Shown here piece by piece: positions 9,717-18,289 of a stretch of 64,000 nucleotides of DNA (its first letter is position 1; each line of letters starts with the position of its first letter). Source of the stretch: Planctomycetaceae bacterium (GTDB lineage Bacteria > Planctomycetota > Planctomycetia > Planctomycetales > Planctomycetaceae); assembly GCA_021732845.1 (NCBI GenBank), contig JAKFUF010000132.1, positions 1-64,000 on the forward strand, written 5' to 3'. A model generated the notes under the pieces. The model worked only from the letters and a program-made list of their open reading frames with translations, was not told the DNA's origin and made no database searches. Position numbers and translations under genes: made by a program.

Positions 9717-12067
9717 TGCTGCTGGGCAACATTATTCTCGGTGCCGCAGGGTGGCTTCCGCTGGCAGCCACCCTGGCCGCCGTCGCGCTCGCCGTTCTGG
9801 GGTGGAGCTACTCTCGCACCAGCACCACCACTGTGCTGCGTGCTGTGTGCCTGCTGCTCAAGGCAAGTGCTTTTGTGCTGCTGGCCCTGTGTCTGGTGGA
9901 CCCGTTGTATGTCGGCTCGCGGCCTCGTCCGGGCAGCAACCTGTTCTTGGTGCTCGCCGACAACAGCCGCAGCCTGCAACTGAGCGATCAGGGCCAGGGC
10001 AAAAGCCGTGGCTCGGCACTCCACGCGCGGCTTAACGAAAAAGAGGGCTGGCTGACGCGCCTGGCCCAGGACTTCGATGTCCGCCAATACAAATTCGACA
10101 CGACCCTGCACTCCATGCAGGACTATTCGACGCTGGCTTTCGATGGCGAGGCCTCGGCGCTTGCGCAGTCGCTGCCGGCAATGGTCGAACGGTACAAGGG
10201 ACAGCCGGTTGCCGGGATTCTGTTGTTCAGCGACGGCAATGCCACGGACCTCGTCGATCAGCAGATCAACTGGAAGAACCTGCCCCCCGTGTTTCCCGTG
10301 ACAGTGGCATCGGCCTCGCCGGCGCTCGATGTGGCGCTCACGCAGGTGGCTGTCAGCCAGACGAATTTCGAAGCGGCACCCGTGAAGATTGAAGCCACGG
10401 TCGTGGCTCAATCCGTGCAGCAGCGAAAGGTTATCGTGCGCGTCCTGAACGAGGCCGGCACCGAGGTCGAGCGACACCAGTTTCCCACCGCTCCGAATGG
10501 TGAGCCACAGGTCCACCGGTTTCTCATCAAGGCCGAAAAGCCCGGCGTGAGCTTCTACCAGGTGCAGGCCGCGCTGGAAGGCGAAGAGGCGTTTAAGGCC
10601 GGCGACAAATCGCAGGAGGCCACGCTGGCCAACAATCGTCGCATCGCCACCGTCGATCGTGGCGGCGGCCCCTACCGCGTGCTGTACATTTCCGGGCTGC
10701 CCAACTGGGAGTTCAAATTTCTGCGCCGGGCTGTCGAAAAAGACGACGAAGTCGACCTGGTGGGGCTGGTGCGGATCGCCCGCCGCGAGCCCAAGTTCAC
10801 GTTCCTCTCACGCGATGGCGAAAGCACCAACCCGCTGTTCCGTGGCTTCACCAACCAGAAGGACGAGGATGCCCAGCAATACGACCAGCCGGTGCTGCTG
10901 CGGTTGGGGACTAAAGACAAGGACGAACTGCAGGGAGGGTTCCCCAAGGATGCCGAAGAGCTTTACAAGTATCACGCGGTGATTCTGGACGACATCGAAT
11001 CCGCGTTTTTCACGCAGGATCAGATGTCGCTGCTGCAGCAGTTCGTCAGCCAGCGTGGCGGCGGACTGTTGATGATGGGCGGCAAGGCCTCCTTCGCCGA
11101 GGGGGGGTACATCCGCAGTCCGGTGGCTGAGATGTTGCCGGTCTATCTCGACCGGACCGCTCCCGCTGTCAGCAACGGCGGGTATCGGCTCAAGATCACG
11201 CCCGAAGGCAAGCTGCAGCCGTGGGTGCGGCTGCGTCCCAATGAAGAAGACGATGACAAGCGATTCACGGAAATGCCCGGGTTTCATGCCCTGAACCGGA
11301 TTGATGCCATCAAGCCGGCGGCATCCGTTTTGCTCTCGGCAGAGGCCGCCGACGGCTCGACGCGGCCGGCGCTGGCAGTGCAGCCCTTTGGTCGCGGCAG
11401 GACGGCCGCGCTGTTGATCGGAGACCTGTGGCGGTGGGGCCTGCGGCGTCCCGATGCGACGCAGAACGACCTGGAACGCTCCTGGCGGCAAACGGTGCGG
11501 TGGCTCGTGGCGGATGTGCCCCAGCCCGTGGAACTCGAAACCAAACGCTCCACCGGCGCGGGGCTGCCGGCGGTCGAGATCGTGGTGCGGGCCCGCGACA
11601 AGAAGTTCTCGCCGCTCGACAACGCCAGCATCACCTTGAACATCAAAACACCCGACCAGCGTGAGATTCAGCTTGCCGCGGAAAGCAGTTCCGGGGCGGC
11701 GGGCGAATACCACGCGCGCTTCACACCCCGCACTCCGGGTGCCTACCGTGTCATGGCGACGGCGGCCGCTCCCGATGGCAGCCCGGTTGGCCAGCGCGAA
11801 ACGGGCTGGGCCGTCGAACCCGAGACGGAAGAATTTCAACAACTCAACGGCAACACGGCGTTGTTGGAGCGAATCGCCGCCGACTCGGGAGGCGAAGTCA
11901 TCGCCCTCAATCAGTTGGACCGTTTTGTCAGCAGCCTGCCCAATCGCAAACTGCCGATTGTGGAACGCTGGACCTACCCGCTGTGGCATCAATGGTCGGT
12001 ATTGGCCGCCGCCATGTGTTGCCTGATTGGCGAGTGGGGGTTGCGGAGGTGGAAGGGGCTGCCTTGA
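9716..12067 (+). CDS. vWA/GATase-like membrane protein of the DUF58-BatA cluster
   Basis: 783 residues; the start overlaps the upstream stop by one base (TAATG). Two membrane helices at about 12-30 and 45-62 precede a vWA-like segment with a degenerate MIDAS (ADNSRS, 81-86) and LLFSDGNATD. A central part holds VLYISGLPNWEFKFLRRA and a GGGLLMMGGKASFAEGGY loop, the layout of the glutamine-amidotransferase-like fold often fused to such proteins in planctomycetes. A C-terminal helix (WSVLAAAMCCLIGEWG) gives a BatA-like topology. It is likely a partner of the preceding three proteins. No catalytic Cys-His-Glu triad is evident, so enzymatic activity is not claimed. Confidence 0.88.
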   Translation: MLLGNIILGAAGWLPLAATLAAVALAVLGWSYSRTSTTTVLRAVCLLLKASAFVLLALCLVDPLYVGSRPRPGSNLFLVLADNSRSLQLSDQGQGKSRGSALHARLNEKEGWLTRLAQDFDVRQYKFDTTLHSMQDYSTLAFDGEASALAQSLPAMVERYKGQPVAGILLFSDGNATDLVDQQINWKNLPPVFPVTVASASPALDVALTQVAVSQTNFEAAPVKIEATVVAQSVQQRKVIVRVLNEAGTEVERHQFPTAPNGEPQVHRFLIKAEKPGVSFYQVQAALEGEEAFKAGDKSQEATLANNRRIATVDRGGGPYRVLYISGLPNWEFKFLRRAVEKDDEVDLVGLVRIARREPKFTFLSRDGESTNPLFRGFTNQKDEDAQQYDQPVLLRLGTKDKDELQGGFPKDAEELYKYHAVILDDIESAFFTQDQMSLLQQFVSQRGGGLLMMGGKASFAEGGYIRSPVAEMLPVYLDRTAPAVSNGGYRLKITPEGKLQPWVRLRPNEEDDDKRFTEMPGFHALNRIDAIKPAASVLLSAEAADGSTRPALAVQPFGRGRTAALLIGDLWRWGLRRPDATQNDLERSWRQTVRWLVADVPQPVELETKRSTGAGLPAVEIVVRARDKKFSPLDNASITLNIKTPDQREIQLAAESSSGAAGEYHARFTPRTPGAYRVMATAAAPDGSPVGQRETGWAVEPETEEFQQLNGNTALLERIAADSGGEVIALNQLDRFVSSLPNRKLPIVERWTYPLWHQWSVLAAAMCCLIGEWGLRRWKGLP

Positions 12068-12540
12068 CCACGGAACCCTTTGCTCCAGGTGACGATGGCA
12101 CGCAGCCGCAATCTGCCGAGCACAGAAGTGAAGCGCCACCATCACCCGTGAAGGTGCCCCACCGTATCAGCCTGATCACAATTCTGTCGATCATCGCCTG
12201 CGGGATGGTGGCATTTTGGGTCCTGTTGGAATTTCCACCGTATGAGGCGCGGCGGGCACTCTTAAGCTGCGTTCATTGTGGGAACACCCGTCAGGTTCTC
12301 GTCATCCAGCGCTGGTGGCATGTCAAAGGGGTGCACGTTTCCGACTCCCATGACTATCCCATTCGCGCGGGCCATGCGCATTCGTGGTTTCAATACAATT
12401 CCAAGCGGGAAACGACATGGCACTATGAGGGATGGACACGCGACAGGTATGAGACGGGAGGCTGGCAGTGGGAGGGCCCGCCAACTCCCGACAAACTGAC
12501 CCGCCCTGCCGACAAGATGCGCGAGAGCTGGCTGCCATAG
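12064..12540 (+). CDS. Small single-pass membrane protein, unknown function
   Basis: 158 residues if translation starts at TTG 12064, which overlaps the upstream stop as TTGA; an ATG further upstream (11983) would lie inside the vWA gene. One membrane helix (ITILSIIACGMVAFWVLLEF) follows a Pro-rich acidic N-terminus. Downstream there is a CVHCG pair (a CxxC that could bind metal or form a disulfide), then a His/Trp/Tyr-rich region (GHAHSWF, WHYEGW). No family recognised. Coupling to the vWA operon is inferred from the overlap. Confidence 0.65.
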   Translation: MTTEPFAPGDDGTQPQSAEHRSEAPPSPVKVPHRISLITILSIIACGMVAFWVLLEFPPYEARRALLSCVHCGNTRQVLVIQRWWHVKGVHVSDSHDYPIRAGHAHSWFQYNSKRETTWHYEGWTRDRYETGGWQWEGPPTPDKLTRPADKMRESWLP

Positions 12541-12720
12541 GGAACCGCGCAGCTTGATCTGCCATGATGCGGCAAGAACTTCTCTGCCGTGGGTGTGCCG
12601 CTTGGCTGGTGGGGGATTCATGAAGAGAGACAGACGCTCCTGCAAATAATTGCAGATTTGACGTGTCCGACAAAAGCCAATTCCAGACAAGTTTTCCTTC
12701 ACCTGCGAATGGAATCGACC

Positions 12721-13104
12721 ATGATCCGCGGATTTATGACTGTTGTCGGGGCTGCCTACATCGTATTGGCCCTCTGGTGTGCCATCATGCCCGCTCAGAC
12801 GGCCGAGTCGGTGGGATACAAGCTGCAGCCCGGTTCCGGCCAGTCTGAGTATTTCGTGCTTTATGGCGGCGTGCAGATGGCCCTGGGCCTCGCCTTTCTG
12901 TGGCCGTGGTTCCGACCGCAGGACCTGTCCTTCGTCAACGCTCTCGCCCTGTGTCTCATCGTCCATGGAACCATCGTGCTGTTCCGCACTGTCAGCTTCG
13001 GCATGTACAAGGGGATTGGCAACACCACCCTGATCCTGGCAGGCGTCGAATGGGCGATCTTCCTGGCGTCGGTGGGAGTGGCGGTGGTGTCGCGGAAGGG
13101 GTGA
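12721..13104 (+). CDS. DUF4345-like four-helix membrane protein
   Basis: 127 residues from ATG 12721; an in-frame ATG at 12709 would add four residues. It is almost entirely hydrophobic with four predicted helices. MPAQTAESVGYKLQPGSGQS between helices 1 and 2 resembles the conserved loop of the DUF4345 family, and YGGVQMALGLAFLW follows as the second helix. The family is of unknown function. It stands alone between the small membrane protein and the ABC exporter. Confidence 0.8.
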   Translation: MIRGFMTVVGAAYIVLALWCAIMPAQTAESVGYKLQPGSGQSEYFVLYGGVQMALGLAFLWPWFRPQDLSFVNALALCLIVHGTIVLFRTVSFGMYKGIGNTTLILAGVEWAIFLASVGVAVVSRKG

Positions 13105-13193
13105 GTGTCATGGGGTGCCGGCGTTTCAAACGTCTGATTCCCGCCGAAAAGCGACTGATGGCAATCGCAACCGGAGTTGCATAACCTTAGCAC

Positions 13194-15194
13194 ATGGCCA
13201 AGCATCCCCTGCCGCAGGCAGAAAACTCAGCCGGAGGCGCGAATTCCGAAGCCAGCCGCGCCCGGTTTGAGCTGTATCGCGCAAAAGTGAAGCGGAAAGA
13301 ACTGCCCAAAGGCAGCTTCCATTCGAACGACGACCGCAGCCCCAAGCCACGCGTGCGCTCGGTCAAGACACTCGTTTGGCAGTTCCTGGGCCTGCTGACT
13401 CCGTATCGAGTTCCCATCTTCTGGGTGCTCGCGTCGGCCACGGTGTCCACGCTGATCGGCCTGCTGCCGCCGGCGGGCACCAAATTCATCATCGACTATG
13501 GGCTGACGGGCCGGACACTGCCGCCCACGATCCTGCAGTGGTTTCCCTCGCTGGCGAACAGCCGGCAGTTGCTCCTGGCGACGGTGACGGCGGTGTCGCT
13601 GATTGCGCTCGTCAAGATCCTGATTCACATCTTTGGCCGGTGGTATGCCACGAAGATCACCAAACAGATTCAGTTGAACCTGCGGCGGCGTGTGTTTGAG
13701 CATGCCGTGCGGCTGCCGTTGCACCGAATCCAGGAAATCCGCTCTGGCGGCGTGGCCTCGATCCTCCGCGAAGATGGCGGCAGCGTGGGCGAACTCGTCT
13801 TCGGCATGCTGTTCAACCCGTGGAAGGCGATCATTCAGCTTCTGGGCAGCCTGGCCATCCTCGCGTGGGTCGACTGGACGCTGCTGTTGGGGGCAATCCT
13901 GCTGCTGCCATCGGTGTTCCTGACGCACCGGGCCTGGATCAACAGCATCCGCCCGCAGTTTCGCGTGATCCGCAAGCAGCGGGAACTGATCGATGCGAGC
14001 GCCACCGAGGTCTTCGCCGGCATGCGGATCGTCCGCGCCTTCAGTCGCCAGAAGCGCGAAGCCGTGCGTTTCACCACCGAAAACAATCTGATGGCGCGGC
14101 AGGAACTGTATGCGTGGTGGTGGATGCGCATTGTTGAAATCGTCTGGGAGGCTCTTATTCCCATCGCCACTTCGGGGCTTTTGCTGTATGGCGGCTGGCG
14201 CGTGCTGGACGGCCACATGACCGTGGGTGACCTGATGATGTTCATGGTCTACCTGCTGATGCTGCTGGAGCCTTTGGCGACGCTGGCGCAAAGCGCCACC
14301 CAGCTTCAAAACAGCCTGAGCGGTCTGGATCGAGTGCTGGATCTGCTGGGTGAGCCACGGGAAATGCCGTCGACGAGCAGTTCCCTCAAGGCTGACCGCG
14401 GACAGGTCACCGGAGCCATTTCCTTTGAAGAGGTCTCGTTCACCTACCCCGGCTCAGCCTCCCCGGCCGTGCATGAGATCAACCTCACGGTCCGCGGTGG
14501 CCAAACCGTGGCACTTGTCGGTCCCAGCGGCGCGGGCAAAACCACCTTGTGCAATCTGGTGGCCCGGTTTTATGACCCCACGGTGGGCCGCGTCACGCTC
14601 GATGGCCGCGACCTGCGCGACTACGAGGTGGAATCGTTCCGGGCGCTGCTGGGTGTCGTTGAACAGGACGTGTTTTTGTTTGATGGAACGATTCAGCAAA
14701 ACATCGCGTACGCGCGGCGCGAGGCAACAGAGGCGGAGGTCCGGGCGGCGGCCGAGGCGGCCAATGCCCTGGAGTTCATTGACAAGATGCCGCACGGTTT
14801 CATGACCGTGATTGGTGAACGGGGAGTGCGGCTCAGCGGCGGCCAGCGCCAGCGGCTGGCGATTGCCCGCGCCATCCTGGCCGATCCGCGCGTGCTGATT
14901 TTGGATGAAGCCACGAGCAATCTGGATACCGACAGTGAGCGGCTCATTCAACAAAGCCTGACGCGGCTGATGCACGGCCGTACCAGCTTTGTCATTGCCC
15001 ATCGGCTGAGCACGATCGCCGGTGCCGATTTGATCGTGGTGGTCGAGAACGGCCACATCAGCCAGACCGGCACGCACGCCGAACTGATGGACAAGGGCGG
15101 AAAATACCGGACGATGGTGGAGCAGCAGGTCAAGATGACATTGGGCACGATGGCCGGACCGAATGTTCAGCCGGTCCCACACCATCACCATTGA
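13194..15194 (+). CDS. MsbA/LmrA-type ABC exporter (fused permease-ATPase)
   Basis: 666 residues. A charged N-terminal extension (about 60 residues) leads into a six-helix ABC exporter domain (about 60-340). The nucleotide-binding domain shows Walker A GPSGAGKTT (about 443-451), signature LSGGQRQR (about 547), Walker B VLILDEATSNLD (about 566) and the switch histidine in IAHRLST. Half-transporters of this type homodimerise and export lipids, peptides or drugs; the substrate here cannot be deduced. The natural C-terminus ends in HHHH. It is the only ABC ATPase in the window, and lies 26 kb from the TolC gene. Confidence 0.95.
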   Translation: MAKHPLPQAENSAGGANSEASRARFELYRAKVKRKELPKGSFHSNDDRSPKPRVRSVKTLVWQFLGLLTPYRVPIFWVLASATVSTLIGLLPPAGTKFIIDYGLTGRTLPPTILQWFPSLANSRQLLLATVTAVSLIALVKILIHIFGRWYATKITKQIQLNLRRRVFEHAVRLPLHRIQEIRSGGVASILREDGGSVGELVFGMLFNPWKAIIQLLGSLAILAWVDWTLLLGAILLLPSVFLTHRAWINSIRPQFRVIRKQRELIDASATEVFAGMRIVRAFSRQKREAVRFTTENNLMARQELYAWWWMRIVEIVWEALIPIATSGLLLYGGWRVLDGHMTVGDLMMFMVYLLMLLEPLATLAQSATQLQNSLSGLDRVLDLLGEPREMPSTSSSLKADRGQVTGAISFEEVSFTYPGSASPAVHEINLTVRGGQTVALVGPSGAGKTTLCNLVARFYDPTVGRVTLDGRDLRDYEVESFRALLGVVEQDVFLFDGTIQQNIAYARREATEAEVRAAAEAANALEFIDKMPHGFMTVIGERGVRLSGGQRQRLAIARAILADPRVLILDEATSNLDTDSERLIQQSLTRLMHGRTSFVIAHRLSTIAGADLIVVVENGHISQTGTHAELMDKGGKYRTMVEQQVKMTLGTMAGPNVQPVPHHHH

Positions 15195-15478
15195 AGCACG
15201 AGTTGTAGCGAAATGGCGCGAGCCCTCCGGTGAGCCACGCAGGTCGGTCCCCATTCACCGGACGGCGCGCGTGGGCTGAAGTCCGCGCCACTTGAGAAGA
15301 ATTTCGGAAATCGCATGTCAAGATTGACTTGCGAAATCTTTTGCGGATATACGCCTTCCACCGAAGGGTGTGCCAACGCGGTCTGTCGTCCCCAGAACGG
15401 CCGGCCGGCGAACGCACTGCACGGAAGTGGCCCGACGGAAACGGTTCCGCACGTTTCGTTTCTGACAAGGAGGTTTGC

Positions 15479-17698
15479 ATGCGCACGCTGGTCCTGATGA
15501 CTGCGTGTCTGGTGGTTGTGATGAGTTCCCTGCTGGTGGCTCAGCCACCGCAGAAGCGGAATTCGCCCCCGGATTTCTTTTTCGTGCCGCTGATCCAGGA
15601 AATCTCCGACGGCGAATCTTCCTCGCCCTCGCGGGCGGTTCGCGCCGCGCAGAAGATGTACTCGGCCCCCGCCGCCTCCTCCGCCTCCGACATGCATTTC
15701 GTCAAAGTTGAAGTTCCCGTGCTGAGGGCGGGTTATGCGCCTCCCGCCAGCCGTCCCAGGCCGGTCGGAGCGGTCAAAAAGGCGATCTCGTCCACGATCG
15801 GACAGATGAAGAAACCCGATGCCGACATGGCGGGAGTCTTCGCCGACGAAGAGGCGGTCGACCGCCAAGCCAAGGCCAGTGGATCGGAAGAGGCGTTCGA
15901 TTACTTCAGCTACGATCTGCCAGAGTCACCAATCCAAGAAATCGTTGCCGGGACAATCCTTGGGACCGAGGACCAGCATTTCGTCCCGGTCTTCACCCCG
16001 ATTCTGCAGGCGGGCTACGGCCCGCCAGCCAGTCGCCGCAAGCCCCTGGGTGTGGTCAAGCAGCCCCACGAAGCGGTGGAGATCACGGAAGACGGCGAGC
16101 CCAAAGCGTTCCCCGGCCTGCTGGCCGACGACGCCAAGGTGGATAACAGCGATGCGATGCGCGGCGAATTCATTACGTCGAGCGGCGTGAAACGCGTGGG
16201 ATATGAGGTGGAGGCCACGAAGACAATCAAGCCAGATTCCGGTCTCAAGGAGCTGGAAGGTGACGCTCCGGCGGACTCCAGCGGGAGTGATCTCAATACG
16301 GCCTTGCTTCCGCCACCTGTTAAGTACATTCACTTTTCTGAGGCATCCGCGACCGAAGCCGAGCAGCCCCAACTTGAGTTGGACTGGCTGCCATTCCTCG
16401 CCGAAACCGTGCTGGACCTCGCCTTTGGTTCCATCGGCGGCATGTCAGACTGCGAACCGGCGGACTTTCTGTTCACGACAAACGACGTGCAGATCATTCA
16501 TTGGCCCGCTTCCAACAGTGACGGCATCCAGCGAATCGGTGTGGACTTCGACTTCGACATCCCCAGCAATCAGGCGCGGGCCGACGGTCAGCCACCGGTG
16601 CGGATGGACACACTGCACAACGACCCGGACGCCTACGTCCGTGCCAGCACAACGCAAAGCGTTCCGGTTCTCGACAAGGTGCCGTATGTCAGCCGACTGT
16701 TCAAGAACACAGGCGTGGCTCACCAACTGAAGTTTGAAGCGAATGACGACCATGCCGAGCACCTGCTGCACGCCGCCGGTCACCTGAATTCCGCCGCGAT
16801 GCCCCAGGACGCCCTGCGGATCAAGAACCGGGCTCTGTCCATCAAGGTGGAACTGCTGCATCAGGCTTACCTGGACCAGTTCAACCAGGCCCTCGGCCTG
16901 CGGGAACAGGTGGCTTTGCTGGAACGGAACGCGAAGGACGCGGCTGTCGCCGCGCAGCCAAAGTCGGTCGGCCTGGTGACGGTCTTCGCGGCTCAGCCCG
17001 AAACACGCGTCAACGTCCTGTTGCATGACAAGACGGTCACTGGGAAGGTGCCTCATATTGGGGACCGGGTTTGGGGTATCGATTCTGGCGACGCTGATGG
17101 CGCCTGCCTTGCACCGGCACCGAGCGTGACGAAGGCGAGCGGGGCATGCGCTTCGTGCCTCAAAGCGGGTACCGCCTGCACCACCAACTGCTGTTCGGCC
17201 GAGACGAATGTGACGCAGGTCGCGGTCACTCCGGCCCACGCTGTTCGCTACCACGCGATCCAGACGCATGCCCGTGCGTTGTCGATCTGTGCCAATTCGA
17301 ACACCACCGGCCGGCTGATCCGGTCGCACACGGAAGAAAGCCTGGCCCCGGCATCGATCCCGACTCCGGTCGATTCGACGGAGGCCAGTTCGGCCGCAGC
17401 AGCGGGTGCCGTCAAGGCCGCCAGCCACCGCAGCCCGTTTGGAAAAGCACCGGTCATCGAACGGGCGAACTTCCTCAACCTGTCGGCCGAACTGACGGTT
17501 CGCCAGAACCGTGGCTACGACAACCGCCGGGTGATTCTCCTGTCCAAGAAGCACTTCAGCGCCGACGAGATCATCGACCTGCTGACCCGGCACGCGGAAG
17601 ACTCGGAATTCGATGTCTCGCCCGAGGCGATTCAAGAGATGAAGGAAAGCGGCGTCAACGAAGCCGTCATCGACACGATTCGCAAGCTGGCCAAGTAG
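15479..17698 (+). CDS. Large secreted protein with paired repeats, unknown function
   Basis: 739 residues. ATG 15479 is chosen because it follows a strong AAGGAGG and begins a signal peptide (VLMTACLVVVMSSLLVAQPP). Two related blocks recur near residues 77-100 and 160-190 (pattern F-V-x-V-x-x-P-[VI]-L-x-A-G-Y-x-P-P-A-S-R). Around 395-415 the sequence VPVLDKVPYVSRLFKNTG resembles the C-terminal signature of secretins (VPLLGDIPYLGRLF), yet no secretin domain is present. A Cys-rich patch (CASCLKAGTACTTNCC) lies near 560, and the C-terminus has EMKESGVNEAVIDTIRKL. I do not recognise a family. Confidence 0.8.
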   Translation: MRTLVLMTACLVVVMSSLLVAQPPQKRNSPPDFFFVPLIQEISDGESSSPSRAVRAAQKMYSAPAASSASDMHFVKVEVPVLRAGYAPPASRPRPVGAVKKAISSTIGQMKKPDADMAGVFADEEAVDRQAKASGSEEAFDYFSYDLPESPIQEIVAGTILGTEDQHFVPVFTPILQAGYGPPASRRKPLGVVKQPHEAVEITEDGEPKAFPGLLADDAKVDNSDAMRGEFITSSGVKRVGYEVEATKTIKPDSGLKELEGDAPADSSGSDLNTALLPPPVKYIHFSEASATEAEQPQLELDWLPFLAETVLDLAFGSIGGMSDCEPADFLFTTNDVQIIHWPASNSDGIQRIGVDFDFDIPSNQARADGQPPVRMDTLHNDPDAYVRASTTQSVPVLDKVPYVSRLFKNTGVAHQLKFEANDDHAEHLLHAAGHLNSAAMPQDALRIKNRALSIKVELLHQAYLDQFNQALGLREQVALLERNAKDAAVAAQPKSVGLVTVFAAQPETRVNVLLHDKTVTGKVPHIGDRVWGIDSGDADGACLAPAPSVTKASGACASCLKAGTACTTNCCSAETNVTQVAVTPAHAVRYHAIQTHARALSICANSNTTGRLIRSHTEESLAPASIPTPVDSTEASSAAAAGAVKAASHRSPFGKAPVIERANFLNLSAELTVRQNRGYDNRRVILLSKKHFSADEIIDLLTRHAEDSEFDVSPEAIQEMKESGVNEAVIDTIRKLAK

Positions 17699-17738
17699 GC
17701 ACAGCCGCTGTGGGTCTGAGTGAAACTGCAAAAGCAAC

Positions 17739-17767
17739 ACTGCCGGCGGCTGTTACCGCCGGCAGTG
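17739..17767 (+). terminator. Candidate intrinsic terminator hairpin
   Basis: An 11-base perfect stem (ACTGCCGGCGG / CCGCCGGCAGT) with a six-base loop lies 41 bases after the stop of the secreted protein. The T-run after it is short (GGCGTTTTG), so efficiency is uncertain. Confidence 0.6.
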
Positions 17768-17817
17768 GCGTTTTGATCGCTCAAAGCGCCCATGCGTTGA
17801 TCATTGTGACAAAAATT

Positions 17818-17968
17818 AATTTCAAATTTCAAATTTCAGATTTCACAGTCTGTACGGCAACGTCGAACTGTCGGCAAAATCTCGGTCGAAGGTGAACCCC
17901 CCGGCCTGCCAATTGAGCATCGCAAAAACTCTTTTTACTGTGAAATTTGAAATCTGAAATTTGAAATT
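17818..17968. repeat. AT-rich inverted repeat pair
   Basis: Two 30-base arms, 17818-17847 and 17939-17968, are near-complementary and built from the heptad AAATTTG/CAAATTT (left AATTTCAAATTTCAAATTTC..., right TGTGAAATTTGAAATCTGAA...). They differ at a few positions by a CTGA/TTGA swap and bracket 91 bases of ordinary GC-rich DNA. They stand out strongly against the surrounding composition. They lie between 17698 and the lipoprotein start, where no gene is seen. Confidence 0.75.
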
Positions 17969-18042
17969 CTTCTGAGCGGCGAACCGACTCTCGTCGGACG
18001 TGGCTCTGTATTTGACCTAAGAACGGAGATTTGGAGGACCAG

Positions 18043-18243
18043 ATGGCGGGCGAACAGCAGATTGTTCGGGCATACCTGCGGCGCGTGGCATGGGATGCTT
18101 TGGTGCTGGCATTCGCGAGCGGGGTGGCCGGCTGCGCCTGGTCGAGCGCGCCCGCTCCTGGTTTTAGCAGTTCCCACCACAAGTACGAGCAGGAACAGTC
18201 GTCTGTCGCTCCGCAATCGGTTCCGCCGCAGGCTGAACCGTAA
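18043..18243 (+). CDS. Small putative lipoprotein
   Basis: 66 residues from ATG 18043, preceded by GGAGG at a 5-base spacing. An N-terminal AYLRRVAWDALVLAFASG ends in VAGC, a lipobox with Cys at about residue 31. The rest is Ser/Pro/Gln-rich with SSHHKYEQEQ and no folded domain. The lipoprotein call is from the motif only; no family is recognised. Confidence 0.65.
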   Translation: MAGEQQIVRAYLRRVAWDALVLAFASGVAGCAWSSAPAPGFSSSHHKYEQEQSSVAPQSVPPQAEP

Positions 18244-18289
18244 CCGTGGCACAGCGAACGGATGCTGAGCCACGGTCCGGGGAATTTGA

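Noticed and set aside
8092-9771. 559-residue minus-strand frame under the PGQ repeat region
   Set aside because: Low-complexity Arg/Pro/Ala translation caused by the sense repeat; no start signal or domain.
10808-12145. 445-residue minus-strand frame
   Set aside because: Complement of the vWA gene, no recognisable features.
15165-15194. C-terminal His run of the ABC exporter as an engineered tag
   Set aside because: Only four His, natural Pro/Val context, no vector sequence; treated as chance.
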